64,000 nt of DNA from Cellvibrio fontiphilus (GTDB lineage Bacteria; Pseudomonadota; Gammaproteobacteria; Pseudomonadales; Cellvibrionaceae). This document shows, in pieces, positions 34,521 to 43,035 of the stretch. The stretch's first letter is position 1. Each line of letters opens with the position of its first letter. The notes under the pieces were generated by a model that was not told where the DNA came from, made no database searches, and saw only the letters and a list, made by a program, of their open reading frames with translations. The DNA lies in NCBI RefSeq assembly GCF_035317345.1, contig NZ_JAYKTU010000011.1. The stretch is one strand, 5' to 3'. Both the position numbers and the translations under genes were made by a program.

Positions 34521-34526
34521 GCTTTT
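34493..34526 (+). terminator. CrcZ-like RNA terminator
   Basis: Perfect 11-bp arms (34493-34503, 34508-34518) around a GAAA tetraloop, followed by TTGCTTTT. A smaller agcacc/ggtgct hairpin (34473-34486) precedes it. The pcnB start is 156 nt beyond. Confidence 0.85.
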
Positions 34527-34681
34527 CAGGCACCAGTGAAATTTACTGCCTTGAAATTTTCCGACCCCGATATTCCCCGGGCTGTCATTTGGATAACCAT
34601 AGCTGGGCCAAGGTCGTAAAAAACCCTGAGCATCTGCTAAACTCGCCACTCTTGTGCAACTGACGCCCCCAGCGAGACACC

Positions 34682-36061
34682 ATGCTCAAACGCTTGCTAA
34701 ACCTCTTCACTTCCGGTTCCAAGGATTCTACAAAAACGCCCCCTGCGCGCAATCGCGATGGCGCCGCCATTATTCCTCGCGATCAACATACGATTTCCCG
34801 CAAGAACATTAGTTCAGCCGCGATTAAAATCATTAAACAATTGGAAGATGCCGGTTTCGCGGCTTATTTGGTAGGTGGCGGGGTTCGCGATCTTTTGTTG
34901 GGTGGGCACCCTAAAGACTTTGACGTAGCCACCAATGCCACACCAGATGAAGTAAAACGCCTGTTTCGCAGTGCGCGTATTGTTGGTCGTCGCTTCCAGA
35001 TAGTACATGTGCGCATGGGTCGCGAAGTTATTGAGGTAACAACCTTCCGCGGTCACCATGACGACAGCTCCCAGCACGCGGCTCGCAGCGAAGACGGCAT
35101 GCTGTTGCGTGACAATGTCTACGGTACCCTCGAAACAGATGCGATGCGCCGCGACTTTACCGTTAACGCGCTCTATTACACCCTGAAAGACTTCTCGGTC
35201 ATCGACTATTGCAATGGCATGGAAGACCTGCAGAACCGTACTTTGCGCATGATTGGCGACCCGGCAACCCGCTATAAAGAAGACCCGGTACGCATGCTGC
35301 GCGCCCTGCGCTTTGCCGCCAAGCTGGGCTTTACTCTGGAGCCCAACACGGCCAAGCCCATTCGTGAGCTGGCCGGGCTATTACTCAACGTATCAGATGC
35401 CCGCCTGTTTGAAGAAGTTCTCAAACTCTTCCTTAACGGCTCAGCTACCGCCACCTTTGGCTTAATGCGCGACTATGACCTGCTGGTTCATCTGCTACCT
35501 GCCACCGATAAAGCCCTGAAAGCCGGTGATGAAATTGGCGGCAACCTGATCGAGCAATGCATGATCAATACCGACAAGCGTATTCGCAGCGGCAAAACGG
35601 TAACACCGGCGTTTATTTATGCCGCCCTACTCTGGCCAGCCCTGCAACAGCAATTCAAACAGCTGGCAGGCCAGATGACGCCCGCACAAGCTTGGGCGCA
35701 AGCAGCGCAGAATGTGATTAATTTGCAATTAACCCGCACCGCTATTCCCAAGCGCTTCCTGATCCCTATGCGCGAAATCTGGGATTTGCAACAACGCCTG
35801 CCCAGCCGCTTGGGTATGCGCGCCCTGCGCACGCTGGATCACCCGCGCTTCCGCGCTGCTTATGACTTCCTGTTGATGCGCGAAGCTGCTGGCGAAGCCC
35901 TGGATGGTCTGGGTGTGTGGTGGACCAACTACCAGACAGCCAATGACGAGGAGCGCGAGGAGATGGTTAAAAATCTGGCCAAACAAAGCCCCAAAAGCGC
36001 TGCCAAACCACGCCGTCGTCGCTCGCGCAAACCAGCTGCTGCTCCCGGCGGGAACGAATAA
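34682..36061 (+). CDS. pcnB: Poly(A) polymerase I
   Basis: Adds 3' poly(A) tails that promote RNA decay. The 459-residue protein has the class II nucleotidyltransferase signature YLVGGGVRDLLLGG followed by KDFDVATNA with the catalytic Asp pair, then RRFQIVHVRMGREVIEVTTFRG and the RRDFTVNALYY motif. It ends in a very basic tail (PRRRRSRK) typical of PcnB and not of the CCA-adding enzymes. folK starts 4 nt later; cbrAB-crcZ-pcnB-folK is the Pseudomonas order. Confidence 0.95.
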   Translation: MLKRLLNLFTSGSKDSTKTPPARNRDGAAIIPRDQHTISRKNISSAAIKIIKQLEDAGFAAYLVGGGVRDLLLGGHPKDFDVATNATPDEVKRLFRSARIVGRRFQIVHVRMGREVIEVTTFRGHHDDSSQHAARSEDGMLLRDNVYGTLETDAMRRDFTVNALYYTLKDFSVIDYCNGMEDLQNRTLRMIGDPATRYKEDPVRMLRALRFAAKLGFTLEPNTAKPIRELAGLLLNVSDARLFEEVLKLFLNGSATATFGLMRDYDLLVHLLPATDKALKAGDEIGGNLIEQCMINTDKRIRSGKTVTPAFIYAALLWPALQQQFKQLAGQMTPAQAWAQAAQNVINLQLTRTAIPKRFLIPMREIWDLQQRLPSRLGMRALRTLDHPRFRAAYDFLLMREAAGEALDGLGVWWTNYQTANDEEREEMVKNLAKQSPKSAAKPRRRRSRKPAAAPGGNE

Positions 36062-36064
36062 CCC

Positions 36065-36550
36065 ATGACACTGGCCTATATTGGTCTGGGCAGCAATCTG
36101 GAAGATCCACTGGCGCAGGTAAACCGTGCGTTTGTGGAGCTATCGCAACTGCCGCTCACCCGGTTGTTGAAGCGCTCGGCAATCTATACCAGCAAGCCTG
36201 TTGGCCCCGAACAACCCGATTTCACCAATGCCGTGGCCCTGCTCGACACCCAACTGGCGCCGTTGGCATTACTGGATGCATTACAAACGATTGAGCAAGC
36301 ACACCAGCGGGTGCGCATCCAGCACTGGGGGCCACGCACGCTCGATTTGGATCTCCTGCTTTACGGCAATGAAATCATTAGTAGTGCGCGCCTGATGGTT
36401 CCTCACCCCTATCTCACCCAGCGCAGTTTTGTACTCTACCCGCTGGCGGACATAACACCGGATTTACACCTGCCAGATGGCAGCGCTTTATGCAACTGGC
36501 TGGCCCAATGCCCGCCTGATGGCCTGAATAGAATATCCCCCGCGCTGTAA
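36065..36550 (+). CDS. folK: HPPK, 6-hydroxymethyl-7,8-dihydropterin pyrophosphokinase
   Basis: Transfers pyrophosphate from ATP to the pterin in folate synthesis. The 161 residues show the family motifs YIGLGSNLEDP, SAIYTSKPVGPEQPDF and WGPRTLDLDLLLYG with the Mg-binding aspartates, and VPHPYLTQRSFVLYPL. It follows pcnB by 3 nt and is probably translated from the same message. Confidence 0.96.
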   Translation: MTLAYIGLGSNLEDPLAQVNRAFVELSQLPLTRLLKRSAIYTSKPVGPEQPDFTNAVALLDTQLAPLALLDALQTIEQAHQRVRIQHWGPRTLDLDLLLYGNEIISSARLMVPHPYLTQRSFVLYPLADITPDLHLPDGSALCNWLAQCPPDGLNRISPAL

Positions 36551-36625
36551 CGCACCGATAGTGGCTAACCAAGAGCTTGCTGGCCTACATCGGCCAACTC
36601 AGAATTGAAGTTGCAAGGAGTTAAT

Positions 36626-37309
36626 GTGGACGCTGTATTCGAAGAACTTGGATTGGATTTAACCCATGCCCAACTGCCGCGTTATATTGCCGTAGAAGGT
36701 TGCATTGGCGTGGGCAAAACTACCCTCGCGCGTAATATTGCACAGCTATTTAATTACGACATGCTATTGGAACAGCCGGAGGAGAATCCATTTCTGGAGC
36801 GCTTTTATCGCGAGCCAAAATCCACCGCGCTGCCCACCCAACTCTTCTTTCTCTTTCAACGCGCCAACCAATTACAAGCACTGCGGCAAGACGATATTTT
36901 TGAACCGGTCAGGGTGGCGGATTTCCTGATCGAAAAAGACCAATTATTTGCCCGTACCACACTGGACGACGACGAGCTGAATATCTATCGCCAGGTGTAC
37001 GATAAACTGGTTATTAACGCGCCGCGCCCGGATCTGGTGATTTATTTACAAGCGCCGCTGGACGTTTTACTCGATCGAATTCGTCAGCGCGGTATTAGTG
37101 CCGAGCAATACATCAGCGCTGATTATTTAAAAGCACTCAACGATGCCTACACCGAATTTTTTCATTTTTATGATGGTGCACCGCTGCTAATTGTGAATGC
37201 CAAGGATTTAAACCTGGCGCAAAATCGCGACCATTTTAAGCAGCTGGTGCAGTATATTTTGACGATTAAGAGTGGCCGCCACTACTACAACCCAGTGCCT
37301 GTGCTTTAA
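36626..37309 (+). CDS. Deoxynucleoside kinase
   Basis: P-loop kinase of the deoxyadenosine/deoxyguanosine kinase family, 227 residues, for nucleoside salvage. IAVEGCIGVGKTTLARN is the P-loop, LEQPEENPFLERFY includes the base-binding glutamate, and RVADFLIEKDQLFA and RIRQRGISAEQYIS (lid arginines) follow. The start is GTG at 36626 with AAGGAG 5 nt upstream. A gene of this kind lies between folK and panB in Pseudomonas as well. Confidence 0.9.
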   Translation: MDAVFEELGLDLTHAQLPRYIAVEGCIGVGKTTLARNIAQLFNYDMLLEQPEENPFLERFYREPKSTALPTQLFFLFQRANQLQALRQDDIFEPVRVADFLIEKDQLFARTTLDDDELNIYRQVYDKLVINAPRPDLVIYLQAPLDVLLDRIRQRGISAEQYISADYLKALNDAYTEFFHFYDGAPLLIVNAKDLNLAQNRDHFKQLVQYILTIKSGRHYYNPVPVL

Positions 37310-37348
37310 AAAACACACCACTTTTGTTTTTCTGCAGCGAGAATTGCC

Positions 37349-38188
37349 ATGCCCTACTCCACCATCAATAGCACATCCACCGCGAATACTGCGCTCACTA
37401 AAAACGTGACCATCAATACGCTCAACAAATTAAAAACCAATGGTGAAAAGTTTGTGGTGATTTCACTTTACGATGCGCATATGGCTGCAATGGCCGAGCG
37501 CTGTGGCGTGGAGGTAGTGCTAATTGGCGACTCACTGGGCATGACGGTATTGGGTTACGACAGCACCATTCCGGTAACCATGGAGCAGATGATTTATCAT
37601 GTAGAAGCGGTGGCGCGCGGCAATAAAAAATCGCTCATCATCGGCGACCTGCCGTTTATGACCTACGCTACCCCCGAAGACGCAATGCGAAACTGTATGC
37701 GCATCATGCAGGCTGGTGCACAGATGGTAAAACTTGAAGGTGGCGCCTGGCTTGCCGATACCGTGCGCATGCTCGCCGAACGCGGCGTACCTGTGTGCGC
37801 GCACTTGGGTTTAACCCCGCAATCAGTGAATAAATTTGGCGGTTTCCGTGTGCAGGGACGCGATGAAAACGGCGCGGACAAAATCCTCAGCGACGCCAAA
37901 TTACTGGCCGATGCTGGCGCAGATTTGCTGGTGCTGGAATGTGTACCCGCAGCCCTTGCCGCCCGCATCACCCGAGAGATTCCAATTCCGGTCATAGGTA
38001 TAGGTGCAGGGCGCGATACGGACGCCCAGGTATTGGTGATCAACGACATCCTCGGCCTTACCGAACAGCCACCCAAATTTTCCAAGAATTTTTTATTGGA
38101 AGCCAACGATATCCCCGGTGCCATGCAAAAATACGTGGCGGATGTAAAGTCAGGTTTATTCCCTGGCGATGGCAATATCTTTAACTAG
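37349..38188 (+). CDS. panB: 3-methyl-2-oxobutanoate hydroxymethyltransferase
   Basis: First committed enzyme of pantothenate synthesis; adds a hydroxymethyl group from methylene-THF to 2-oxoisovalerate. In 279 residues the Mg-binding GDSLGMTVLGYD, IGDLPFMTY, VKLEGGAW, AHLGLTPQSV and GIGAGRDTDAQVLV motifs are all present. The N terminus has about 18 extra Ser/Thr/Asn-rich residues before the usual beginning (ITINTLNKLK-like). panC, usually the next gene, is absent here; a pectate lyase gene follows instead. Confidence 0.96.
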   Translation: MPYSTINSTSTANTALTKNVTINTLNKLKTNGEKFVVISLYDAHMAAMAERCGVEVVLIGDSLGMTVLGYDSTIPVTMEQMIYHVEAVARGNKKSLIIGDLPFMTYATPEDAMRNCMRIMQAGAQMVKLEGGAWLADTVRMLAERGVPVCAHLGLTPQSVNKFGGFRVQGRDENGADKILSDAKLLADAGADLLVLECVPAALAARITREIPIPVIGIGAGRDTDAQVLVINDILGLTEQPPKFSKNFLLEANDIPGAMQKYVADVKSGLFPGDGNIFN

Positions 38189-38283
38189 ATTATTGTCTGC
38201 AATAACACTCATTACCCCCGGCATAAAAATTCGGTCATCCGGCAGACAATTCCTATTCACACTGCCCCAACCAGGTATGAGTT

Positions 38284-39483
38284 ATGTTCAAACAATCCGC
38301 TTTAGCACTCGCGCTTGTGGCTTGCGCCGCCTTGACGCACACCAATGCCGCCACTCCCCGCAGTGAGTCAACCGCTGCTGCACAACAACAAACACGTGAC
38401 TGGGCGGCTTATCTGGCAAGCTCCTCGCAATTACAGGCGCAAGACCAAGCCGTATTGAAAACTGAGTTAAAAGCCCTCGGCTTAACATCCCCCAGCCGCC
38501 CCGCGCCCACCAAAGAGTTTGGTTTTGATACTGAACAGCCCCTTGAATGGTTCAAAACGGCAGAGGGCAAACGCATCATGGATACTATCCTCTCCTTCCA
38601 GACTCCTTCCGGTGGCTGGTCAAAACGCACCGATATGGCCGCACAACCCCGCGCCAAGGGTCAGGCCTTTGGGGTAGAGGACGACTACATCCCCACCTTT
38701 GATAACGGCGCAACCAGCACCCAGATCACCCTGCTTGCCCGCGCCTTTAAAGCCACAGGCGACACCCGTTACCGCACCGCCTTTGAGCGTGGCTTGCAAT
38801 TAATCCTGACTGCCCAGTACCCCAACGGCGGCTGGCCGCAAAGCTTCCCGCTAGTGGGCGGCTATCACGATCACATCACTTACAATGATGCGCTGATGCA
38901 CGATTTGATGGTGGTGTTGCATAGTGTCGCCAAGGGCAAAAACGAATTCGATTTTGTCAGCGCTACCCAGCGCAACACGGCCCAGGCAAGCCTTGAGCGC
39001 GCACTGAAATGCGTACTTGAAACCCAGGTTGTCAGCAATGGCCAACTCACCGTGTGGGGCGCACAGCACGATGCCAAGACCTTGCAGCCGGCCAAAGCCC
39101 GCGCCTACGAAATGGCCGCACTCACCAGCTCGGAAAGTGTGTGGATGCTGGATTTTCTCATGACTCTGGACAACCCAAGCCCGGCAATTATCAACGCAGT
39201 GCACTCGGCTGCTGCCTGGTATGAAGCCACTAAAATCACCGGAAAAACATGGGTGCGTGGCGAGGCCACACTTACTGACAAACAAGACGCACCACCTATG
39301 TGGGCGCGCTTTTATGAACTGGGAACCAACAAACCAATTTTTGGTGACCGCGATGATTCCATTCACTATGAAGTAGGAAAAGTCTCCAAAGAGCGGCGCG
39401 AAGGTTATGCCTGGTATACCAACTCACCCAACGCCGTTTTAAAACGCTATGCGAGCTGGGCAAAAAAATATCCGCGTGCCTGA
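38284..39483 (+). CDS. Family 10 pectate lyase (PL10)
   Basis: Secreted enzyme that cleaves polygalacturonate by beta-elimination. A signal peptide (MFKQSALALALVACAALTHTNA) is followed by a single PL10 catalytic module of about 370 residues with an alpha/alpha-toroid fold; recognisable stretches are SFQTPSGGWSKRTDM, TFDNGATSTQ, YPNGGWPQSFP, YHDHITYNDALM and DRDDSIHYEV with the probable catalytic arginine region near the end. No carbohydrate-binding module or linker is attached, unlike the multidomain Pel10A of Cellvibrio japonicus. AGGT precedes the start, and a 17-bp terminator follows. Confidence 0.93.
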   Translation: MFKQSALALALVACAALTHTNAATPRSESTAAAQQQTRDWAAYLASSSQLQAQDQAVLKTELKALGLTSPSRPAPTKEFGFDTEQPLEWFKTAEGKRIMDTILSFQTPSGGWSKRTDMAAQPRAKGQAFGVEDDYIPTFDNGATSTQITLLARAFKATGDTRYRTAFERGLQLILTAQYPNGGWPQSFPLVGGYHDHITYNDALMHDLMVVLHSVAKGKNEFDFVSATQRNTAQASLERALKCVLETQVVSNGQLTVWGAQHDAKTLQPAKARAYEMAALTSSESVWMLDFLMTLDNPSPAIINAVHSAAAWYEATKITGKTWVRGEATLTDKQDAPPMWARFYELGTNKPIFGDRDDSIHYEVGKVSKERREGYAWYTNSPNAVLKRYASWAKKYPRA

Positions 39484-39502
39484 TTAAACCATTGTGGGAT
39501 AA

Positions 39503-39545
39503 CCTAAAAAGCAAAAGGCACCAATAGCGCCTTTTGCTTTTTAGG
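39503..39545. terminator. Terminator after the pectate lyase gene
   Basis: A perfect 17-bp stem (39503-39519, 39529-39545) with a 9-nt loop lies 20 nt after the stop codon. The descending arm contains the T-run. Confidence 0.75.
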
Positions 39546-39610
39546 GTGGGCAACTAACCCGATGATCAAACGGTTGCTTTGCATAGCCATCCCTCGGGTT
39601 CAAAAAAGCA

Positions 39611-39790
39611 AAAAAAAGCCGACACCACAGGATGTCGGCCAAGACCATACTAGATTACAAAGAAAGGGATTCCAAACCGGGCCACTAAAAACCCGCCCAA
39701 AAGCACTACTTGTTCCTACATCGATGGGGCAATTACTCATGCCATTTACCCCACAGGAACTTTCGCTTCCGGTATTTCAAGTATTGTTCG
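39611..39790 (-). ncRNA. Candidate structured minus-strand RNA
   Basis: No coding frame is convincing here, but the minus strand folds well. A terminal stem (39631-39639 with 39618-39626, CUGU loop) runs into seven U. A second stem pairs 39746-39752 with 39726-39732 inside an outer stem (39755-39760 with 39712-39717). In both inner stems the one non-Watson-Crick pair is G-U on the minus strand but C-A on the plus strand, which favours a minus-strand transcript. It could be an independent small RNA or the 3' untranslated region of the gene at 39905-40246. The 5' end is a guess and no promoter was identified. Confidence 0.4.
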
Positions 39791-39904
39791 TTTTTTGCGC
39801 GATGCCAGTTTTTGTCTGACAACTTTTAAATTATTTTGCGATAACCAAAAACCACTCATACGAAATGGCTATAACTTCCGCAACATCATCAAGCTGGGCT
39901 GCAG

Positions 39905-40246
39905 TTACAGCAAGCCGCTATGTCGCCCCATTAATACCAGTGTTTGGTTGATCAGGTTTTCCAGCCGCACTGCCGTAGTGGAACGCAAGGCAAAATCATC
40001 CACCAATTTGCGCAAACGACTGAGCTTGGGGCGCGCCGCGCGGAACTCTTCAGTCACTGATTCGTATTCCAGATGATGGTCCTGCACACTCAATTTATTC
40101 AGCTCCGATAATTCTGCATGCAACGCGCTGATTAAATCGTAAAAAAAATCTTTGCGATCCAAACTATTTGCTTCCCAATAGGCTTGATCCAAGCCTTTTA
40201 ACAATTCCTCAAGGGTCTGGATTGCATTTGCGATACTGCTGGACAT
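39905..40246 (-). CDS. Hypothetical helical protein
   Basis: A 113-residue, strongly alpha-helical, cytosolic protein without a recognised domain. It has heptad-like stretches (IQTLEELLKGLDQAYWEA, LISALHAELSELNKLS) suggesting a helical bundle or coiled coil. AGGTGA precedes the ATG, which supports that it is translated. It is divergent from the LysE-family gene. Function not assigned. Confidence 0.7.
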   Translation of the reverse strand: MSSSIANAIQTLEELLKGLDQAYWEANSLDRKDFFYDLISALHAELSELNKLSVQDHHLEYESVTEEFRAARPKLSRLRKLVDDFALRSTTAVRLENLINQTLVLMGRHSGLL

Positions 40247-40347
40247 AAATCACCTGTTAAACGTCTATAGTGTGGTTTGAGTATAGAAGACTTTAGTGAC
40301 GCCGCACCTCGCTCTGCTAGACTGCGCGCCTCGTCCAAGGACCCACT

Positions 40348-40962
40348 ATGCCGCTCGAACAACTTTGGTTATTTATCAGCATCACCCTGATAGTTTCTGC
40401 CAGCCCCGGCCCAGTAATGCTCGCCTGTATGATCGATGCAGGCCGCTACGGTTTTCAAAAATCGCTTTACACCATGGCGGGCGCCACCCTTGGCAATCTG
40501 GTGTTGATGCTTCTCTCGGCGCTGGGTTTGGGCTTATTGGTTGAACAAGCCGAATGGATTTTCCACAGCATTAAATGGATAGGTGCAGCCTACTTGGTTT
40601 ATTTAGGCCTGCAATTGATGCGCGCCGCTCCCATCACAACAACTGCAATTAGCACACCAGCTCCCCATCAACAAATTTTTAGCCGTGCATTTATTATCGC
40701 GGTTACCAACCCCAAAGGATTAATTTATTTTGGTGCGCTGTTTCCACAATTTATTAATGTACAGCACAGCCTTGCACCGCAGTTTTTGCTACTCACGGTG
40801 ATTTTTGTCGCTATGGATTTAGTGTGGATGAGTGTATACGCACTGGGTGGGCGCAGTATTATGTATTGGCTAAAAACCCCGGCAAACCAGCGTTGGTTTA
40901 ATTGGATTTCAGGAGGCTTATTAGTAGCAGCCGGTATTGCACTCGCATTTAGCAAACTATAA
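40348..40962 (+). CDS. LysE/RhtB-family amino-acid exporter
   Basis: Inner-membrane exporter of 204 residues with about six hydrophobic helices. The family signature ASPGPVMLACMIDAGRYGF lies near residue 20 and is followed by KWIGAAYLVYLGLQLMRA and VTNPKGLIYFGALFPQF. Substrate (homoserine, threonine, lysine or other) cannot be told. AAGGA lies 7 nt before the ATG. Confidence 0.92.
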   Translation: MPLEQLWLFISITLIVSASPGPVMLACMIDAGRYGFQKSLYTMAGATLGNLVLMLLSALGLGLLVEQAEWIFHSIKWIGAAYLVYLGLQLMRAAPITTTAISTPAPHQQIFSRAFIIAVTNPKGLIYFGALFPQFINVQHSLAPQFLLLTVIFVAMDLVWMSVYALGGRSIMYWLKTPANQRWFNWISGGLLVAAGIALAFSKL

Positions 40963-41093
40963 CTGCACCATCAGCTAGCAATGGAATAAGCAAAGACAAA
41001 AGAATTCTTTCTCAAAAAAATGCATGGCCATTAAGCTGCCTCCCAATGGGTGATAAGCATTCACCCGATCAAAATAACCGGAGGAGCAAACGG

Positions 41094-41729
41094 GTGGCAC
41101 GCACAGCGCATCAATCACTACTAGCAAACAAACCCTTGCGGCTCCCGCATTTGCTGGAAGCATTTTCGGTAATTATTGTTCCGGGCTTGCGCAACAGCGA
41201 TGAAAATCACTGGCAAAGCCTGTGGCAAGCACAGGTGCCACACAGCAAACGCATCCAGTTGGATAACTGGGAAACGCCGGATCTGGAGAAATGGAAAACT
41301 GCCATCCGCACCGAATTAAACAACACCGATAAACCCGCCATAGTCATAGCGCACAGCTTCGGCACACTGGCCAGCGCCAGTATCGCTGCAGAAAACCCGG
41401 CGCAAATTGCCGCACTCTTTTTAGTGGCGCCGGCGGATCCGGATAAATTTCAACTCGCCGAACATTTGCCTCAGCAGCCACTGAATGTGCCGGGAAAAAT
41501 CATCGCCAGCAGCAATGATCCCTGGCTAAGCGAAAGTAAAGCCGCTTACTGGGCACTGCTGTGGGGAACTGATTTTTTGCGTTTAAAAAATGTGGGGCAC
41601 ATCAACAGCGACTCACAGTTAGGCGTATGGCAAGAAGGGGCTGATGCATTGCAAGGTTTGTTGCGCAAAGGCTTAACAACAAGTGCGCAGCAACATGGCG
41701 CTGTGCACAAAAAAAATCGCGCGGCATAA
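41094..41729 (+). CDS. RBBP9/YdeN-family serine hydrolase
   Basis: Small alpha/beta hydrolase of 211 residues. Motifs are VIIVPGLRNSDENHWQSLW, the nucleophile in AHSFGTLAS, SSNDPWLS with the acid and NVGHINSDS with the catalytic His, a complete triad. The start is GTG at 41094 with GGAGGAG 7 nt upstream; an ATG at 41046 has no such site. Substrate unknown. The stop codon lies in the loop of a terminator hairpin. Confidence 0.85.
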   Translation: MARTAHQSLLANKPLRLPHLLEAFSVIIVPGLRNSDENHWQSLWQAQVPHSKRIQLDNWETPDLEKWKTAIRTELNNTDKPAIVIAHSFGTLASASIAAENPAQIAALFLVAPADPDKFQLAEHLPQQPLNVPGKIIASSNDPWLSESKAAYWALLWGTDFLRLKNVGHINSDSQLGVWQEGADALQGLLRKGLTTSAQQHGAVHKKNRAA

Positions 41730-41749
41730 CCAAACACCGCGCGATTTTT
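41712..41749. terminator. Terminator overlapping the hydrolase stop codon
   Basis: A perfect 13-bp stem (41712-41724, 41737-41749) begins within the last codons of the hydrolase gene and ends in T5. Confidence 0.75.
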
Positions 41750-41793
41750 AACTGGTGATAAAAAATTACCTCACACCAATCCAATCGCAACCA

Positions 41794-42003
41794 TTAAATA
41801 ATACCAAAGGCGACCATCGCCTCTGCCACACGGCGGAACCCGGCGATATTGGCACCCACCACATAGTTACCTGGCTGACCGTATTCTTTGGCCGTTTCAT
41901 AACAATCCCGATGAATGTTGCACATGATTTTGTGCAGCCGCTCTTCACTGTATTCAAATGACCAGGCATCGCGGCTGGCGTTTTGTTGCATTTCCAGCGC
42001 AGA
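41794..42003 (-). pseudogene. gdhA: C-terminal remnant of glutamate dehydrogenase (GdhA)
   Basis: About 69 codons on the minus strand encode the last part of NADP-type glutamate dehydrogenase: SALEMQQNASRDAWSFEYS, GNYVVGANIAGF and VAEAMVAFGII ending in a normal stop. Upstream of 42003 the reading frame continues but no longer resembles GdhA, and nothing else of the roughly 450-residue enzyme is present before the next gene starts. It is therefore the 3' remnant of a deleted gene. The reading frame of the remnant is intact, so the loss may be recent. Confidence 0.85.
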
Positions 42004-42126
42004 GCTTGGCGCAAATCTGGTGAAGCGCTCGATTGGCGCAAAAGCGTCTATACTTTTTGGTATTCCCACTGCTCGCCTGCCTTCTTTATTTGCCGTTGGG
42101 GCACCGCGCCCTCCTGGCTATTGCAC
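42004..42126. other. Junction between the gdhA remnant and the binding-protein gene
   Basis: Deletion or insertion scar region. A TATACT at 42049-42054 could be the -10 box of the plus-strand operon that follows; a proper -35 is not seen. Confidence 0.35.
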
Positions 42127-43035
42127 ATGAGTTTTTTTATGCAACACCTGCTTATTTATTGTCTTGCAGGGAGTTTTTGGCGTTATGGAGTCGCACCGCT
42201 GGCGCTACTTATGCTGCTGGCATTGCCAGCGCATGCCGCTGAAAACGTAGTTTATTCCTGGGCTGAGTCGCGCAGCATGGATGAGCGCGGCCACTATCCG
42301 GTTGCCTTACTGAAGCTGGCGCTGGCCAAAGCGGGCGGTGACTATACCCCAGTGGCGGCGCGCCACGATTTATCCCAATCGCGCACCCTGCGCCATGTAG
42401 AACTGGGGCGCGAACTGGATATTACCTGGACACTGACAACACCGGAGCGCGAGACACGTTTACTGCCGATTCGCATCCCGCTGGATCGCGGCTTGTTGGG
42501 GTGGCGTTTGCTGCTAATCAAGCCGGAGAACAGTGAGCTTTTTGCCTCACTTAGCCTTGAGCAATTAAAAGACCTGCGCTGCGGTCAGGAGCATGATTGG
42601 CCCGACTACCCCATCCTGCGCCACAATGGTTTCAAGATCACGCCCACCACTAACTACCAAGGGCTGTTTTATATGTTGCAGCGCGGGCGTATCGCCTTTT
42701 TCCCGCGCGCACTCACCGAAGTGCTGCCGGAGATAAAAACCCAGGAAAAGATTCCCCTCGCCATTGCGCCGCGCTGGGTGCTTTACTACCCCGCTCCGGT
42801 TTACTACTTTGTTAATAAACAGCGCCCCGATTTAGCCAAAGCCATAGAACGCGGTTTATTAATCGCGATGGCGGATGGCAGTATGCGCGAATTATTTTTG
42901 CAACATTTTGGCGAGAGCATCAAACACATGGCATTGGATAAACGCGAGATTATCCGTTTGGAGAACCCGCTCTTGTCAGCGGAAACGCCGCTGGACAACC
43001 CTGCCCTCTGGTTTGACGTCAACCGAGGTTTTTAA
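42127..43035 (+). CDS. Periplasmic substrate-binding-like protein
   Basis: Exported protein of about 302 residues. A signal peptide (core LALLMLLALPAHA) is followed by a bilobed binding-protein-like domain: NVVYSWAESRSMDERGHY, ELDITWTLTTPERE, RRLLIKPENSELFASLSL-like LLLIKPENSELF and a later YYFVNKQRPDLAKAIERGL. It lacks the strict family 3 signature, so ligand cannot be given. Its TAA overlaps the ATG of the histidine kinase by one base, so it is probably a ligand sensor for that kinase and not a transporter component; no permease genes are nearby. An ATG at 42139 is an alternative start. Confidence 0.75.
   Translation: MSFFMQHLLIYCLAGSFWRYGVAPLALLMLLALPAHAAENVVYSWAESRSMDERGHYPVALLKLALAKAGGDYTPVAARHDLSQSRTLRHVELGRELDITWTLTTPERETRLLPIRIPLDRGLLGWRLLLIKPENSELFASLSLEQLKDLRCGQEHDWPDYPILRHNGFKITPTTNYQGLFYMLQRGRIAFFPRALTEVLPEIKTQEKIPLAIAPRWVLYYPAPVYYFVNKQRPDLAKAIERGLLIAMADGSMRELFLQHFGESIKHMALDKREIIRLENPLLSAETPLDNPALWFDVNRGF

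Noticed and set aside
39562..39819. An 85-residue plus-strand frame after the pectate lyase gene
   Set aside because: It crosses the minus-strand RNA structures and has no good start signal or protein-like character.
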